Shown here piece by piece: positions 19,437 to 30,267 of a stretch of DNA of 64,000 bases (position 1 is the stretch's first letter; every line of letters begins with the position of its first letter). The notes under the pieces were generated by a model that saw only the letters and a list, made by a program, of their open reading frames with translations, made no database searches and was not told where the DNA came from. The position numbers and the translations under genes are program-made. Source of the stretch: Arcobacter sp. CECT 8985 (GTDB taxonomy: Bacteria; Campylobacterota; Campylobacteria; Campylobacterales; Arcobacteraceae); NCBI RefSeq assembly GCF_004116495.1, contig NZ_PDKC01000005.1, positions 40,200-104,199 of the forward strand, read 5' to 3'.

Positions 19437-20339
19437 CTAAATTTCTTTTAATAATTTTTCTATGTCTATATTATTGTTTTTCCCATCTTTCCTAAGAAAT
19501 TGTGTTCCTACTCCATCACTTGTAAATAGTTCAAGTAAAATTGAGTGTTCCACTCTTCCGTCAATAATATGAGCTTTATTTACTCCATTATAGATTGCAT
19601 CAATACAAGAATCAACTTTTGGTATCATACCTCCAGCAATAGTTCCATCATCTTTTAGATTTTGAACATCTTCTTTATCAAGCGAGTTTAATAAATTCCC
19701 TTCTTTATTTAATACACCTTTTGTGTCTGTTAAAAAAAGAACTTTTTGTGCATTTACGGCAATTGCTACTTTACTTGCTGCAACATCTGCATTGATATTA
19801 AATCCTGGGTGATTTGGTTTTAGGCTATCTGCAATAGGAGCAATTACTGGAATATATCCTTGTTTTACAAGATTATTAATTAACTCTCCATTAACATTTG
19901 TTACAACACCTGTATAACCAAATTTTCCATCTTCTTTAGGTTTTGCATTTATTATTGATGAATCTTTACCTGAAATCCCAATGGCTTTTGCCCCATGGTG
20001 ATTTAATAATGATGTGATATTTTTATTAATATCTCCACTTAAAACCATCTCAACAATTCTCATAGTCTCTTGACTTGTAACTCTATGTCCATTAACAAAT
20101 TCCGTTGGAATACCTAGCTTTTCTAAAAGATCAGATATTCTTGCTCCTCCACCATGAACAATAATTGGATTCATACCTACAAGTTTTAATAATACTATAT
20201 CTTCTGCAAATTTTTCTTGTAAGTCAGGACTAGTTTGAGCTGAACCACCATATTTAATTACTATAGTTTTTCCATAAAATTTTTTAATATGAGGTATCGC
20301 ATCAAGCAACACTTGAACTTTATGTTGTTTTTTATGCAT
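19437..20339 (-). CDS. argB: Acetylglutamate kinase
   Basis: Phosphorylates N-acetylglutamate in arginine synthesis; 300 residues. The kinase-fold motifs are VIKYGGSAQTSPDLQ, VHGGGARISDLLEKLGI, VNGHRVTSQETMRIVEMVL, and GGMIPKVDSCIDAI. The N-terminal helix HKKQHKVQVLLDAIPHIKKFYGK is of the type that links dimers in the hexameric, arginine-inhibited enzymes, so feedback control is possible. Upstream of thrC. Confidence 0.96.
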   Translation of the reverse strand: MHKKQHKVQVLLDAIPHIKKFYGKTIVIKYGGSAQTSPDLQEKFAEDIVLLKLVGMNPIIVHGGGARISDLLEKLGIPTEFVNGHRVTSQETMRIVEMVLSGDINKNITSLLNHHGAKAIGISGKDSSIINAKPKEDGKFGYTGVVTNVNGELINNLVKQGYIPVIAPIADSLKPNHPGFNINADVAASKVAIAVNAQKVLFLTDTKGVLNKEGNLLNSLDKEDVQNLKDDGTIAGGMIPKVDSCIDAIYNGVNKAHIIDGRVEHSILLELFTSDGVGTQFLRKDGKNNNIDIEKLLKEI

Positions 20340-20398
20340 AATATTTCCCTAGATTATTTTAAGGTAAAAATTATATCTAAAAGATGCTTAATAGGTGA

Positions 20399-20419
20399 AG
20401 AAGTAGAAACTCTACTTCT
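20399..20419 (-). terminator. Hairpin at the end of the diguanylate cyclase gene
   Basis: 9-bp inverted repeat AGAAGTAGA / TCTACTTCT with a 3-nt loop, overlapping the stop codon. The following minus-strand sequence has only a short T content, so strength is uncertain. Confidence 0.5.
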
Positions 20420-22235
20420 GTAATAGTTCTTTATTAAAAGCAATAACTTTATTTCTTCCTGTCTCTTTTGCTTCATATAAAGCAAGGTCTGCATATTTTA
20501 TACAATCTTTTACATTATCAGAATCATATGGGAACATACTTGTTCCTATACTCATTGTTTTTGAAATTGTAGTATTTCCTGCAGGAATTTTTTTAAGGGC
20601 AAAAGCCTCTTTTATTTTGTGTGCTAATTCATTTACTGAATCTTTATCACAATTATATAGTAAAACAATAAACTCTTCTCCTCCATATCTTATAACAATA
20701 TCAGATTCTCTACAGTTTTCATTTAATGTTTCTGCTACTATTTTTATTGCATTATCTCCAACATCATGGCCATAAGTATCATTTACTTTTTTGAATAAGT
20801 CAATATCTACCATTAAAATACCATATGGAATATTAGCTCTATTTGCTTGTGCAACAATTTTAGAAATAGAATCTTCTAAATACTTCCTATTATAAAGACC
20901 AGTTAATGGATCAGTTCTTGCATTTAATTCTAATATATTCATCAATTTTTTACTCACAATTACTGTTTTTGCTGTGTCAATATAATCTTTGATATATGGA
21001 ATTAATTCTCTTACTCTTTTAGTCTCTTCTTCTGTTTGTGTGTAAATTGATACAACTAAGTCTACTTCATTTGATATTGAATATGGAATACAAAAATAGT
21101 TTATATCATTGCATTTGCTACAAATTGTACAAACATTTTTAAATTGTGTGGAATCAATTACTGTATTTGTTCTATCAGCTCTGCATCCTTTTTCTAATAT
21201 ATCACAATAAAGCTCTTTTTCTACATACACAGCTGTTATTTTATTATGAATTGTATCTGATTCAAAAAAGTTAAAATTAGTTAATCCTAGTTTTTCTTTA
21301 AATACTTGAGCAAGTCTAGAATAAACCTCTTCTAATGTATCATCATACTCAATTGTTTTTCTAAATTTATAAACATCTGATAATCTATCAACAGTATTTT
21401 TTACATTTATTAAATGATCTTTTTCATCTTTACTATTTTCTGTTAAGAAAACAGATATTTTAGAGTCCATTGCATCTAATGAATTTTCTAATTTTTCTAA
21501 AAGACTATTAATCCATGAAGCTACATCTTTTGATTCTTTACCTTCTGGATTATCAACTCTTTGAGAATAATCACCATCTTGAGCTTTCCTCATAACTTTT
21601 TTTATCTCATCAAAAACATTTAAAAATGGTGAAATAAGCATATTAATTAAAAATATAATAATTATCATAAGTACAAGTGCAATTACTGCAGTATGTGCAA
21701 CAGTAGTAATACCTACTTCTTTTGAATCATCAATAGACATAGTAATAGTTATTGCACCTAATGTATCTCCCTCTTTTGCATTTGTATGGCATTGCATACA
21801 ATTAATTTTGCCATGGGAAGTTGCATTATATGGAATTGTGATTCTATAATGACTTTTAGAAAAGACATTTTCACTTATTACTCTTTTTAATTTTCCAGTT
21901 TTTAGGACCTCTTTATCTATTTCATCTCTTGCTATTTCATTATTAAATCCAATACCAAACATATCAACTACATCTTTGCCTCTACTTAACCAGATTTTAT
22001 CAATATTAGGAAGATCTTCTAATTGGCTTAAAAATAGTTCTCTGTTTTCAATAACTCCTGTAACCATTTGGGAAGTTAAGGAGTGTTCTATTGTTTTTGC
22101 TAGTACATGAGCTTTGTCATCAATGTTTTTTACTCCATAATCTCTAAAGTTGTAAATTAAATTTACAATTAACAATACAAACATTGAAAAAGTTATAAAG
22201 ATTACTAGAAATATGATTTTATTTTTAGTTTGCAT
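20412..22235 (-). CDS. Membrane sensor diguanylate cyclase with periplasmic heme-c motif
   Basis: 607 residues. An N-terminal membrane segment (~8-28) is followed by a periplasmic domain that ends in NCMQCHTNAKEGDTLG, a CxxCH heme-c site near residue 147. Then come a second membrane segment (~178-200), a HAMP-like region (FDEIKKVMRKAQDGDYSQRV), a GAF-like segment rich in cysteine (EKGCRADRT, CTICSKC), and a GGDEF domain with RYGGEEFIVLL. GGEEF is an active form, and DPLTGLYNRKYLE is the usual domain start. It should make cyclic di-GMP in response to a redox or gas signal; the ligand is inferred. Divergent from addA. Confidence 0.9.
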   Translation of the reverse strand: MQTKNKIIFLVIFITFSMFVLLIVNLIYNFRDYGVKNIDDKAHVLAKTIEHSLTSQMVTGVIENRELFLSQLEDLPNIDKIWLSRGKDVVDMFGIGFNNEIARDEIDKEVLKTGKLKRVISENVFSKSHYRITIPYNATSHGKINCMQCHTNAKEGDTLGAITITMSIDDSKEVGITTVAHTAVIALVLMIIIIFLINMLISPFLNVFDEIKKVMRKAQDGDYSQRVDNPEGKESKDVASWINSLLEKLENSLDAMDSKISVFLTENSKDEKDHLINVKNTVDRLSDVYKFRKTIEYDDTLEEVYSRLAQVFKEKLGLTNFNFFESDTIHNKITAVYVEKELYCDILEKGCRADRTNTVIDSTQFKNVCTICSKCNDINYFCIPYSISNEVDLVVSIYTQTEEETKRVRELIPYIKDYIDTAKTVIVSKKLMNILELNARTDPLTGLYNRKYLEDSISKIVAQANRANIPYGILMVDIDLFKKVNDTYGHDVGDNAIKIVAETLNENCRESDIVIRYGGEEFIVLLYNCDKDSVNELAHKIKEAFALKKIPAGNTTISKTMSIGTSMFPYDSDNVKDCIKYADLALYEAKETGRNKVIAFNKELLQK

Positions 22236-22358
22236 ATATGATTCCCCAAATTTTTTAACCTTAATAGTAACACAATAATAACATTAAAAAAATAAAATAA
22301 GCAAATCTTAAATTTGATAATATTGCAAATTTTAATAATTCTTTTGTATTATTAACTT

Positions 22359-25106
22359 ATGAAACAATTTTTAGCATTAAAAGCCAGTGCAGGTAGTGGA
22401 AAAACCTTTGCACTTACAGTACGATATATAACTCTTTTATTAAAAGATGCAAATCCTAGTGAAATTTTAACACTTACCTTTACAAATAAAGCTGCAAATG
22501 AAATGAGTGAAAGAATTTATAAAACACTGCAAACTTTAGGGGATGATGAAGCATATTTAAATGCAATTCAAGTTCAGTCAGGTTTTTCAAAAGAGCAAAT
22601 CTTAGGTAAAAAACATCAATTAATAAAAAAGTTTGTGAATGCAACATTATCTATTTTTACAATTGATAAATTTGTAAACAAAATATTAAGAGAGTTTTGT
22701 GGATATGTAGGTATTAGTGATGATTTTGATATAAAAGAAGATGACATTGATACCTTAAGTTACAAATTTTTACAATCACTTGATTTAGAAAAATTTGAGA
22801 AATTAATAGAATTCTCTTGGTATGAGAATAAAAAATTTAACTCTTTATTTGATTTATTTAAATTATTGTTGGAAAAAAATGAAGATATTGATGTTGTCAA
22901 TGTTCAATCAGAACTTATTCCACTACAAAAACAAGAAGCTTTAAAGCATGCATTTAAAATTAAGCAGATAGTTCTAAATACTGATATTGCATCTAATTCT
23001 GCAAAAAAAGCAGTTGATTTTGAAACATTTGATGATTTATTAGGAAGAACATGGCTTACAAAAGATAGTGTACATGAATACAGTTATTTTAAAAAATTTG
23101 CAGATGATGTGATGAATGCACATTTTTTAAAATTAAAAGAAGAATTAGAAAAATATTATAAGTTAAGAAGTGCTTACTCTTTAAATAAGCTTTTTGAACT
23201 ATTTCATACTTTTAAAGCATTTAAAATATCGTATAATAAAATTAAAAATTATCTAGAATTTAATGATATTTCAAATTTAGTATACGAACTATTATCTACA
23301 AAAATTGATAAAGAGTTTTTATACTTTAGACTAGATTCAAAATATTCTCATATTTTAATTGATGAGTTTCAAGATACATCTTTACTTCAATATAGAATTT
23401 TGCAACCACTAATTGAAGAAATATTATCAGGAAGTAATGAAAAATTTAAGTCATTTTTCTATGTTGGTGATACAAAACAATCAATTTATAGATTTAGAGG
23501 TGGAAAAAGAGAGTTATTTGATTATGTGTCTAAAAGTAATCCTTTAATTGAAGTTGAGGTATTAAATACAAACTATAGATCTTGTGAAAATATTGTTAAT
23601 TATGTTAACTCACTATATACTCCTTTGCCAAATTATGAATATCATGATCAATTATCAATAAATAAAGATGGATATGTTGAAGTTATGGAAGATGAAGCTT
23701 TAAGTGAAGAAAATGATAAGTTTAAAAATATAGCTTCAAAAATAGCAACACTACTTCAAAATGGAGTAAATAGTAATGAAATTGCAATATTAACTTATAC
23801 AAATTCAGATGTTTTATCTTTATATTCATATTTGACAGAAAAATTTCCAAATTTAAAAATAACAACGGAAATGACATCTAAATTAATCAATCAAGAGAAT
23901 GTAAAAGCTTTAATCAATATGATTAAATATCTATATTTCAAAGAAGATATATACAAAGAGAGTGTAAATGCAATAATAGGGAAAGAACCCTTAAGCCCTT
24001 TAGATATTAAAGTTGATTTATATAAAAACAGTATACAAGAATTAATAAAAACAATCGCTACAACATTAAATATTATGGATGAAAATGTAGTTAAACTTAT
24101 TGAGGAAAGTTATAGTTTTGAAACAGTAGTTGATTTTGTATTTGAAATAGATAAACTTGAAGCTGCAATGCAAAATAGTGAACAAGTTGGATTACAAATA
24201 TTAACTATTTTCAAATCAAAAGGGTTAGAATTTCATACAGTGTTACTATTAGATAGAATTAAAAGAAAAAATGCTGATAAGAGTTCTCTTCTTTTTGAAT
24301 ATGATGAGGTCTTTTTAAAAAATATTTATTATAAAATTAAGGATTTGGAACATTATAATCTAAATTATAAAAATGCTTTAAAAAAAGAAAAAATATTAAC
24401 TTATGATGATGAATTAAATATTTTATATGTTGCTATAACAAGAGCAAAAAAGAATCTTATAATCTTTAAAAAACAAAAAAGCTCTGTTTTTGATATACTA
24501 GGAGTAAATAGTTTAATAATTGGTTCAATTATTCCAAGTTCAAATAAATCAATTAATTATGACAAAGTAGATAAAATTGATTATACACCTTTGAATTTAG
24601 GTAAACAAGATAATATTATTAAAAAAGATGAAGATGATGAAAAAGATTATTCTGATTCACTTTATAATAGATATTTTGGTTTAGCAACACATTATTGTTT
24701 AGAAATGTTAGCAAGTTTTGATAAATCAAGTTTAAAAAAATCAATTGATTTTGCAAGATTTAAATATTCTTTATATTTAAATGAAGAAGATTTTGAAAAA
24801 ATAGAGTATAGAATTAGCTTAATGTTACAAAATAAGCAATTTCAACAGTTAATAAATAGTGCATCATTTACAAGTGAACAATCAATAATATACAATCAAG
24901 AAATTAAAATTATTGATCTTTTTGTACAAAAAGGTGATGAGTATTATATTTTTGATTATAAAACTACTAAAGAGCAAATGATTGAACACGAAGTTCAAGT
25001 GACAAATTATGTTGATGCAATAAAAGATATAATGCAAACATCAAAAGTCAAAGGTTATTTATTATATTTAAAACCTACAGAATTTATTTTGAAAAAGGTT
25101 ATATAA
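22359..25106 (+). CDS. addA: AddA/RecB-like helicase-nuclease
   Basis: 915-residue UvrD/RecB-type helicase that processes DNA double-strand ends for RecA. Motif I LKASAGSGKTFAL is at the N terminus, Ia TLTFTNKAANEM, II ILIDEFQDTSLLQYRIL, III FYVGDTKQSIYRFRGGKREL, IV LNTNYRSCENIV, V ILTIFKSKGLEFHTV and VI YVAITRAKKNLI. The C-terminal RecB nuclease signature YIFDYKTTKEQM is intact. The size fits epsilon-proteobacterial AddA. No AddB partner is in the window. There is no obvious ribosome site before the ATG. The 3' end overlaps the convergent thiE-like gene by 8 nt. Confidence 0.92.
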   Translation: MKQFLALKASAGSGKTFALTVRYITLLLKDANPSEILTLTFTNKAANEMSERIYKTLQTLGDDEAYLNAIQVQSGFSKEQILGKKHQLIKKFVNATLSIFTIDKFVNKILREFCGYVGISDDFDIKEDDIDTLSYKFLQSLDLEKFEKLIEFSWYENKKFNSLFDLFKLLLEKNEDIDVVNVQSELIPLQKQEALKHAFKIKQIVLNTDIASNSAKKAVDFETFDDLLGRTWLTKDSVHEYSYFKKFADDVMNAHFLKLKEELEKYYKLRSAYSLNKLFELFHTFKAFKISYNKIKNYLEFNDISNLVYELLSTKIDKEFLYFRLDSKYSHILIDEFQDTSLLQYRILQPLIEEILSGSNEKFKSFFYVGDTKQSIYRFRGGKRELFDYVSKSNPLIEVEVLNTNYRSCENIVNYVNSLYTPLPNYEYHDQLSINKDGYVEVMEDEALSEENDKFKNIASKIATLLQNGVNSNEIAILTYTNSDVLSLYSYLTEKFPNLKITTEMTSKLINQENVKALINMIKYLYFKEDIYKESVNAIIGKEPLSPLDIKVDLYKNSIQELIKTIATTLNIMDENVVKLIEESYSFETVVDFVFEIDKLEAAMQNSEQVGLQILTIFKSKGLEFHTVLLLDRIKRKNADKSSLLFEYDEVFLKNIYYKIKDLEHYNLNYKNALKKEKILTYDDELNILYVAITRAKKNLIIFKKQKSSVFDILGVNSLIIGSIIPSSNKSINYDKVDKIDYTPLNLGKQDNIIKKDEDDEKDYSDSLYNRYFGLATHYCLEMLASFDKSSLKKSIDFARFKYSLYLNEEDFEKIEYRISLMLQNKQFQQLINSASFTSEQSIIYNQEIKIIDLFVQKGDEYYIFDYKTTKEQMIEHEVQVTNYVDAIKDIMQTSKVKGYLLYLKPTEFILKKVI

Positions 25107-25653
25107 AATATCTAATTGAAGCAAAGCCATATGGTTTTGCATGCTCTATTTTTTTTACTTGTTCTTCATTTATAATTCCACCTAGTGCAATAATATCTAT
25201 ATCTTCAAAAACTCTTATTGCTTCTTTTAATTTTTGTACACCTTTTGCCTCAGGTTTATTTTTAACTTCAAAAATAGGAGAATATGTTACGCAGTTTGCA
25301 TGTAGCTTTTGTGCTTTTTCAATATCACTATAACTGTGGCAAGAAATTATTGTATAAAGATCATTTTCTTTTGCTTCTTTGATATTATCAAATTGAGTAG
25401 AAGTTAAGTGAACACCTGTTGCATTTAACTGTTTTGCTAATTTTATATGTGAGTTAATCAATGTAATTGGTATTTCAAATTCCTTGCATACCTCAATAAA
25501 TATTTTTGCTAATTCTTTGTAGTTTGTAGATTGTTTATCTCTAAAACATGCAATATCAATATTATGTTTAGTTAAAACTTTAGTTAGATTTTTTCTGAAA
25601 AGTATAACATTATCTGAGTAATACTTTGGGTCAGTTATTAAATACTGCTTCAA
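25099..25653 (-). CDS. ThiE/TenI-family protein (putative thiamine phosphate synthase)
   Basis: 184-residue small TIM-barrel protein. YLITDPKYY at the start, CFRDKQSTNYKELA, GVHLTSTQFDNIKEAKE, ISCHSYSDIEKAQ and IIALGGIINEEQV match the ThiE/TenI pattern. ThiE joins the pyrimidine and thiazole parts of thiamine and TenI is a thiazole tautomerase; the family's key residues cannot be settled by eye and the protein is short for ThiE. TTG start with a GAGAAAAGA site. Its end overlaps that of addA by 8 nt. Confidence 0.75.
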   Translation of the reverse strand: MKQYLITDPKYYSDNVILFRKNLTKVLTKHNIDIACFRDKQSTNYKELAKIFIEVCKEFEIPITLINSHIKLAKQLNATGVHLTSTQFDNIKEAKENDLYTIISCHSYSDIEKAQKLHANCVTYSPIFEVKNKPEAKGVQKLKEAIRVFEDIDIIALGGIINEEQVKKIEHAKPYGFASIRYFI

Positions 25654-25710
25654 TCTTTTCTCTTTTTATAAATTTTACAAATTTTACAATATAAAGATTG
25701 AAAAAATCAA

Positions 25711-25737
25711 GAAAAAAACAGAAAAACTGTTTTTTTC
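25711..25737 (-). terminator. Terminator after the chemoreceptor gene
   Basis: 11-bp inverted repeat GAAAAAAACAG / CTGTTTTTTTC with an AAAAA loop, 4 nt beyond the stop codon and T-rich on the minus strand. Confidence 0.8.
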
Positions 25738-25741
25738 AATA

Positions 25742-27988
25742 TTAAATTTTTGCTTTTTTTGCTTCTTGTACAATAATATTTGCTATGTTATTTGTATCTT
25801 TTGAAATCTCAGATGCTTTTCTTGCAACATTTGCATTTGTTTGAGTGATTTTATCAAGATCATTAACTGCATGATTTATCTGTTCTACACCTTTTAACTG
25901 TTCATTTGAAGTGCTAGTTACTTGATTTATAATTTGTGTAGTCTCTTTTATATTTTCCCTAAGTTTTTCATATCCTGTTATCATTTGTGCAGCAATTTGT
26001 TTACCTTCATTTGATTTAACAGTTGCATTTTCAACAATTGCTTTTATTTGGTTTGCTGCTTCTGCACTTCTATTTGCAAGGTTTCTTACTTCTTGTGCTA
26101 CAACTGAAAAACCTTTTCCTGCTTCACCTGCAGTTGCTGCTTCTACAGCTGCATTTAATGATAAAATATTAGTTTGGAATGCAATTTGATCAATTATAGT
26201 AATTGCTTCTGCAATGTCATGTGTTTGTTCATTTATTTGATCCATTGCAGTTGAAGTGTTTGCTGCAAGTTTTTCACCATTTGTTACTTCATTTGATAAA
26301 TTTTCAGAATTATTTCTCATTTGAATCATTGATTGTTGAGAGTTTTTCATAGTTGATGTAATCTCTTCAAGAGAAGCTGCTGTTTCTTCAAGAGAAGCTG
26401 CTTGTTCATTTGAACTATTGCTTAAATTTGAGATTATATTATTTAACTCATTTGAACTTTGTTGTAAGCTTTGACCTGTTTGTAAATTTTGTTTTAATAA
26501 ATTAGTACTTGATTCTCCTAATATATTACTATTTTCATATAATTTTTTAATCTGAGCTTCAATATTTTTAACTTCAAGTCTTTTTGTATAGTCATAATTT
26601 GTAAAAGAATTTAAAACACCTTGTACATTATCAATATGAGTTAAAATATTATCAAGCATTTGATTTACTACATTTTTTAATTCATTTAACATTATATTAT
26701 TTGAAGATATGTCTATTCTTTTGTCTAAATAACCTTTATTTACTAAGTTTGCCACTTCAACAGTATTTTTAATTAACTCATTATCAATTTTCATATTTTC
26801 TTTTGTTGTATTTATATTTTCATTAATAATTTTTGACATCATTCCTATTTCATCATTTGATAATATTTTTATAGGATTAGTAGTATCTTTTTTTCTTGAT
26901 AAATATTCAAAGAAGTCATTTAAACCTATTTGCAAATTATGTAGTGGCTTAATTACTAATTTTCTTATTATAAATAAGATTAAAATTGCTATTAATATAA
27001 TTGAAACAGCACTTAATATTCCCAATACAATTGAAAAGTTTTTACTCTCTTCTAAAAATTCATCTTTAGTAGTTCCAATAACAATTTTCCAACCTCTTGG
27101 TTTATAATTTTCATATATTGTTATTTTCTTTTTTACTTCACCAGTTTTTGGATTAGTCCAATTATAAGTAATTACACCTTTATCGTTTTCAAACATTTCC
27201 TTGATTGATTTATCTTTATTTAGATTAAAAATATTTTCATTTTTCCCATGTATTGGATGAAGGACAAAATTACCTTTTGTTTTCTTTTTAGTACTTAATA
27301 TATAAACATACCCTGTTTTACCAATAACTTTTTTCTTGATACTTTGTATATACTCATTATAACTTTCTGTATAGTTATAACCCACATACAAAATACCTAT
27401 AACTTTACTATTTTTAATGATTGGGTCATATACAGCCATATATTCTTTGCCAAATAGATGTGCTGAACCAAAGTATTTTTTGCCATTTATAATTGCATTA
27501 TAAGCAGGTGAACTTTTTCCTAAAAATGTACCTACTGTTCTTGTCCCATTAGGTCTTTTTAGTGAAGTTGTAACTCTTATAAAATCATCACCTTTTCTTG
27601 CAAACACTGTTGCAGTTGAGCCTTTAATTTTTGTATAATTATCAACTATATTTTTATTATTATTTAACATAATTCCATTATTTGTAATTATTGGGGTATC
27701 AATGCCATTAACTTTAACTGTTTTATTTTCATCTATTTGAATATCATTAAATTGAGACTTAAAAGCAGAGTATAAACTATTTGCTGTTGTTTCTAGTAGA
27801 TGATCATAAGTTCTTATTGTTTCTTTTGTTTCATGTACTCTTTGTTCTAATTGTTTTATAACTTTATTAGAAATAATATTTTTACTATACATTGCACTAA
27901 ATACATTTAAACTTATTAATAAAATAGAAAGTACTATTGTCAAAAGAAGGCTAGTTTTAGTTACTAAATTCATATTTTTTAAATTCAT
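25742..27988 (-). CDS. Methyl-accepting chemotaxis protein with Cache sensor
   Basis: 748 residues. A membrane segment (~12-32) leads into a periplasmic Cache_3/Cache_2-type sensor ([49 protein letters not shown], then a second Cache-like part with TGYVYIL and GWKIVIGTT). A second membrane segment (~318-342) is followed by HAMP and a signalling domain. The hairpin tip is [20 protein letters not shown], and [21 protein letters not shown] is an adaptation region. It should report a small ligand, often an organic acid for this Cache type, to CheA. A GGAGAA site supports the first ATG. Confidence 0.94.
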   Translation of the reverse strand: MNLKNMNLVTKTSLLLTIVLSILLISLNVFSAMYSKNIISNKVIKQLEQRVHETKETIRTYDHLLETTANSLYSAFKSQFNDIQIDENKTVKVNGIDTPIITNNGIMLNNNKNIVDNYTKIKGSTATVFARKGDDFIRVTTSLKRPNGTRTVGTFLGKSSPAYNAIINGKKYFGSAHLFGKEYMAVYDPIIKNSKVIGILYVGYNYTESYNEYIQSIKKKVIGKTGYVYILSTKKKTKGNFVLHPIHGKNENIFNLNKDKSIKEMFENDKGVITYNWTNPKTGEVKKKITIYENYKPRGWKIVIGTTKDEFLEESKNFSIVLGILSAVSIILIAILILFIIRKLVIKPLHNLQIGLNDFFEYLSRKKDTTNPIKILSNDEIGMMSKIINENINTTKENMKIDNELIKNTVEVANLVNKGYLDKRIDISSNNIMLNELKNVVNQMLDNILTHIDNVQGVLNSFTNYDYTKRLEVKNIEAQIKKLYENSNILGESSTNLLKQNLQTGQSLQQSSNELNNIISNLSNSSNEQAASLEETAASLEEITSTMKNSQQSMIQMRNNSENLSNEVTNGEKLAANTSTAMDQINEQTHDIAEAITIIDQIAFQTNILSLNAAVEAATAGEAGKGFSVVAQEVRNLANRSAEAANQIKAIVENATVKSNEGKQIAAQMITGYEKLRENIKETTQIINQVTSTSNEQLKGVEQINHAVNDLDKITQTNANVARKASEISKDTNNIANIIVQEAKKAKI

Positions 27989-28087
27989 ATTAATTCTCCA
28001 TAAAAAGGTAAAAATAATTTTACTTTAAAATAAATAATAACTTAATTAAAAAAACTAAATTTATATCTGAACTTTCATTAATAATAA

Positions 28088-28126
28088 AAAAAGGGAGATA
28101 AAGCAAGTTGCTTTATCTCCCTTTTT
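28088..28126 (-). terminator. Terminator after atpB
   Basis: 17-bp stem AAAAAGGGAGATAAAGC / GCTTTATCTCCCTTTTT with a short loop, 27 nt past the atpB stop. One of the strongest hairpins in the window. Confidence 0.9.
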
Positions 28127-28152
28127 AAAAAACATCAAGAACTAATAATTGA

Positions 28153-28839
28153 TTAGTGGTCTTCATGCTCCATCATAATTGAACCTGCGATATATACATA
28201 AGTTAATATCATGAAAATAAATGCTTGTAGGAAACCAAAAGCAGTTAACATGAAGAAACCTGAAATAGGAACAATCCATGGTACTAACATTAAAAGTACC
28301 ATTGTAAACATATCATCACCTTTGATTGAACCAAAAAGTCTGAATGATAATGAGATAATTCTTGATAAATGAGAAATTATCTCAATAGGGAACATTAATG
28401 GTGCAAGTATAGGCATAGGACCCATAAAGTGTTTAAAATATGCTCCTACACCATTTTTCTTAATACCTAAGAAGTTGTAGTAAACAAAAACAATTAATGC
28501 TAGTGAAAGTGTAAAGTTGATATTTGCAGTAGGAGATTCAAAACCTGGTACAATACCTATCATATTACTTACAAAAATTACTAAACCTAAAGATGCAATT
28601 AGAGGCATGTATCTTCTTGCATTTTCTTCACCCATTGTGTCAGTACCCATAGATATAACACCACCAATATATGCTTCCATAACATTTTGTGAACCCGTTG
28701 GAACTAATTGCATTTTTCTTGTAGCTGCTCTTGCAACTAAGAAAACTATTGCAATTACTAGAATGTAATGTGATAAAATGATCCATTCTTGTCCGTGCCC
28801 GCCGATAGCACCAAAGAATGTAAACAATCTTCCTTCCAT
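28153..28839 (-). CDS. atpB: ATP synthase F0 subunit a
   Basis: 228-residue integral membrane subunit forming the proton half-channels beside the c-ring. The essential Arg lies in SLSFRLFGSIKGDDM, and the last helices (FLQAFIFMILTYVYIAGSIMMEHEDH) match subunit a. About five to six helices. No other F0F1 genes adjoin it; a detached atpB is the normal state in Campylobacterota. Preceded by GGAAGAAG. Confidence 0.95.
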   Translation of the reverse strand: MEGRLFTFFGAIGGHGQEWIILSHYILVIAIVFLVARAATRKMQLVPTGSQNVMEAYIGGVISMGTDTMGEENARRYMPLIASLGLVIFVSNMIGIVPGFESPTANINFTLSLALIVFVYYNFLGIKKNGVGAYFKHFMGPMPILAPLMFPIEIISHLSRIISLSFRLFGSIKGDDMFTMVLLMLVPWIVPISGFFMLTAFGFLQAFIFMILTYVYIAGSIMMEHEDH

Positions 28840-28935
28840 CTTCTTCCTTTTCTTATTTTCTTTTGTGTTTGCACTTTTTTGTGGTGTATTATATGATTTG
28901 TTTTCTAAAATCTTTATAAATAACCAAAAAAAAAA

Positions 28936-30141
28936 TTAGATTTGTTTAAATCTGTAACCATTACCTTTAAGTTTATCTTTGATTAATTTTTGGTGCTCTT
29001 CACCTTTTGTTTCTAAAGACATTGTAATTTGCGCATCACCAAATTCAAGTTGAATAGAATCTCTATCATAATCAATTTGAACAATATTTGCTCCACAATC
29101 TTTAAAAATATCACTAAGTTCTGTTAATGCACCTGGTTTATCCCTTAATTTAATTATTAAGTTCATTTTTCTATATGACTTAACTAAACCTTTTTCAATA
29201 ATTTGAGAAATCATAGTTACATCAATATTCCCACCACTAACAATTGCACAAACTTTTGAATCTTCAATTTCTACTTTTCCATGCATGATTGCAGCTGTAG
29301 AAGCGGCACCTGCACCTTCTACTACTAGTTTGTGTTTTTCTAGTAAAAATAAAATAGCATTTGCAATTTCATTATCACTAACTTCAACTATGTGGTCTAC
29401 ATAATCTAAAATAATATTTAAAAGTTTTGGATTTACATCACGTACAGCTATTCCATCAGCAATAGTTCTAACTGATGCTGAATCAATTGGAGTTTGAGAC
29501 TTATATGATTCTTTCATACCTCTTGCTCCACTTGCAACAACACCAATAATTTTAATATCTGGATTTATAGCTTTTGCTGCAATTGCAATTCCTGAGATTA
29601 AACCTCCACCACCAATTGGCACTATAATTTGTTTCATATCTGGAATTTTTTCTAAAATCTCTAATGAAATTGTTCCTTGACCTGCAATTACATCATCATC
29701 AGCAAATGGGTGAACAAATTCACACTCATTTTCTTCTCTAAATTTCATTGCTGCACCATATGCTTCATCAAAATTTTCACCATATAAAACAACATTTGCT
29801 CCATATGATTTTACACCAGTTACCTTAGTAAGTGGTGTTGCCTCAGGCATAAAAATTGTTGCTTCACAACCAAATTTATTTGCTGAATATGCTACACCTT
29901 GTGCATGGTTTCCTGCACTTGCAGCAACAACACCTTTTGCTCTTTGTTCCTCTGTTAAGTTAGCAATTCTATTATATGCACCTCTTAGTTTAAAACTTCC
30001 AGTTAATTGAAGATTCTCTTTTTTTAAGTATACATCTGCATTAAAAGTTTCACTTAAAGAAGGGGCTTTTGTAATTGGAGTTTTTTCTCTTATTTTTTCC
30101 AAATTTGTTTTTGCTTCTCTTATATCATCTATTGTAATCAT
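28936..30141 (-). CDS. ilvA: Threonine ammonia-lyase (threonine dehydratase) with ACT domain
   Basis: Deaminates threonine to 2-oxobutanoate, first step of isoleucine synthesis; 401 residues. The PLP lysine is in TGSFKLRGAYNRI, followed by ASAGNHAQGVAYSANKFGCEATIFMPE, and IVPIGGGGLISGIAIAAK binds the cofactor phosphate. One C-terminal ACT domain (~325-401, IIKLRDKPGALTELSDIF) is present in place of the two in E. coli IlvA, so it resembles the shorter IlvA/TdcB-like class. Divergent from trmD. Confidence 0.92.
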   Translation of the reverse strand: MITIDDIREAKTNLEKIREKTPITKAPSLSETFNADVYLKKENLQLTGSFKLRGAYNRIANLTEEQRAKGVVAASAGNHAQGVAYSANKFGCEATIFMPEATPLTKVTGVKSYGANVVLYGENFDEAYGAAMKFREENECEFVHPFADDDVIAGQGTISLEILEKIPDMKQIIVPIGGGGLISGIAIAAKAINPDIKIIGVVASGARGMKESYKSQTPIDSASVRTIADGIAVRDVNPKLLNIILDYVDHIVEVSDNEIANAILFLLEKHKLVVEGAGAASTAAIMHGKVEIEDSKVCAIVSGGNIDVTMISQIIEKGLVKSYRKMNLIIKLRDKPGALTELSDIFKDCGANIVQIDYDRDSIQLEFGDAQITMSLETKGEEHQKLIKDKLKGNGYRFKQI

Positions 30142-30238
30142 TTTTAACTCTATTCTTTAATTTTGAGCAATAATACCGAAAATTTGTTTTTATGAGAATT
30201 AAAGAATTCATTTATAGCCTTTATAATAAGCTTTATGA

Positions 30239-30244
30239 TATAAT
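30239..30244 (+). promoter_or_regulatory. -10 box for trmD-rplS
   Basis: TATAAT in the context ATGATATAATCAC, 24 nt before the trmD TTG start. AT-rich upstream, no clear -35. Confidence 0.6.
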
Positions 30245-30267
30245 CACAAAAAATTTAAAGGCTATTA

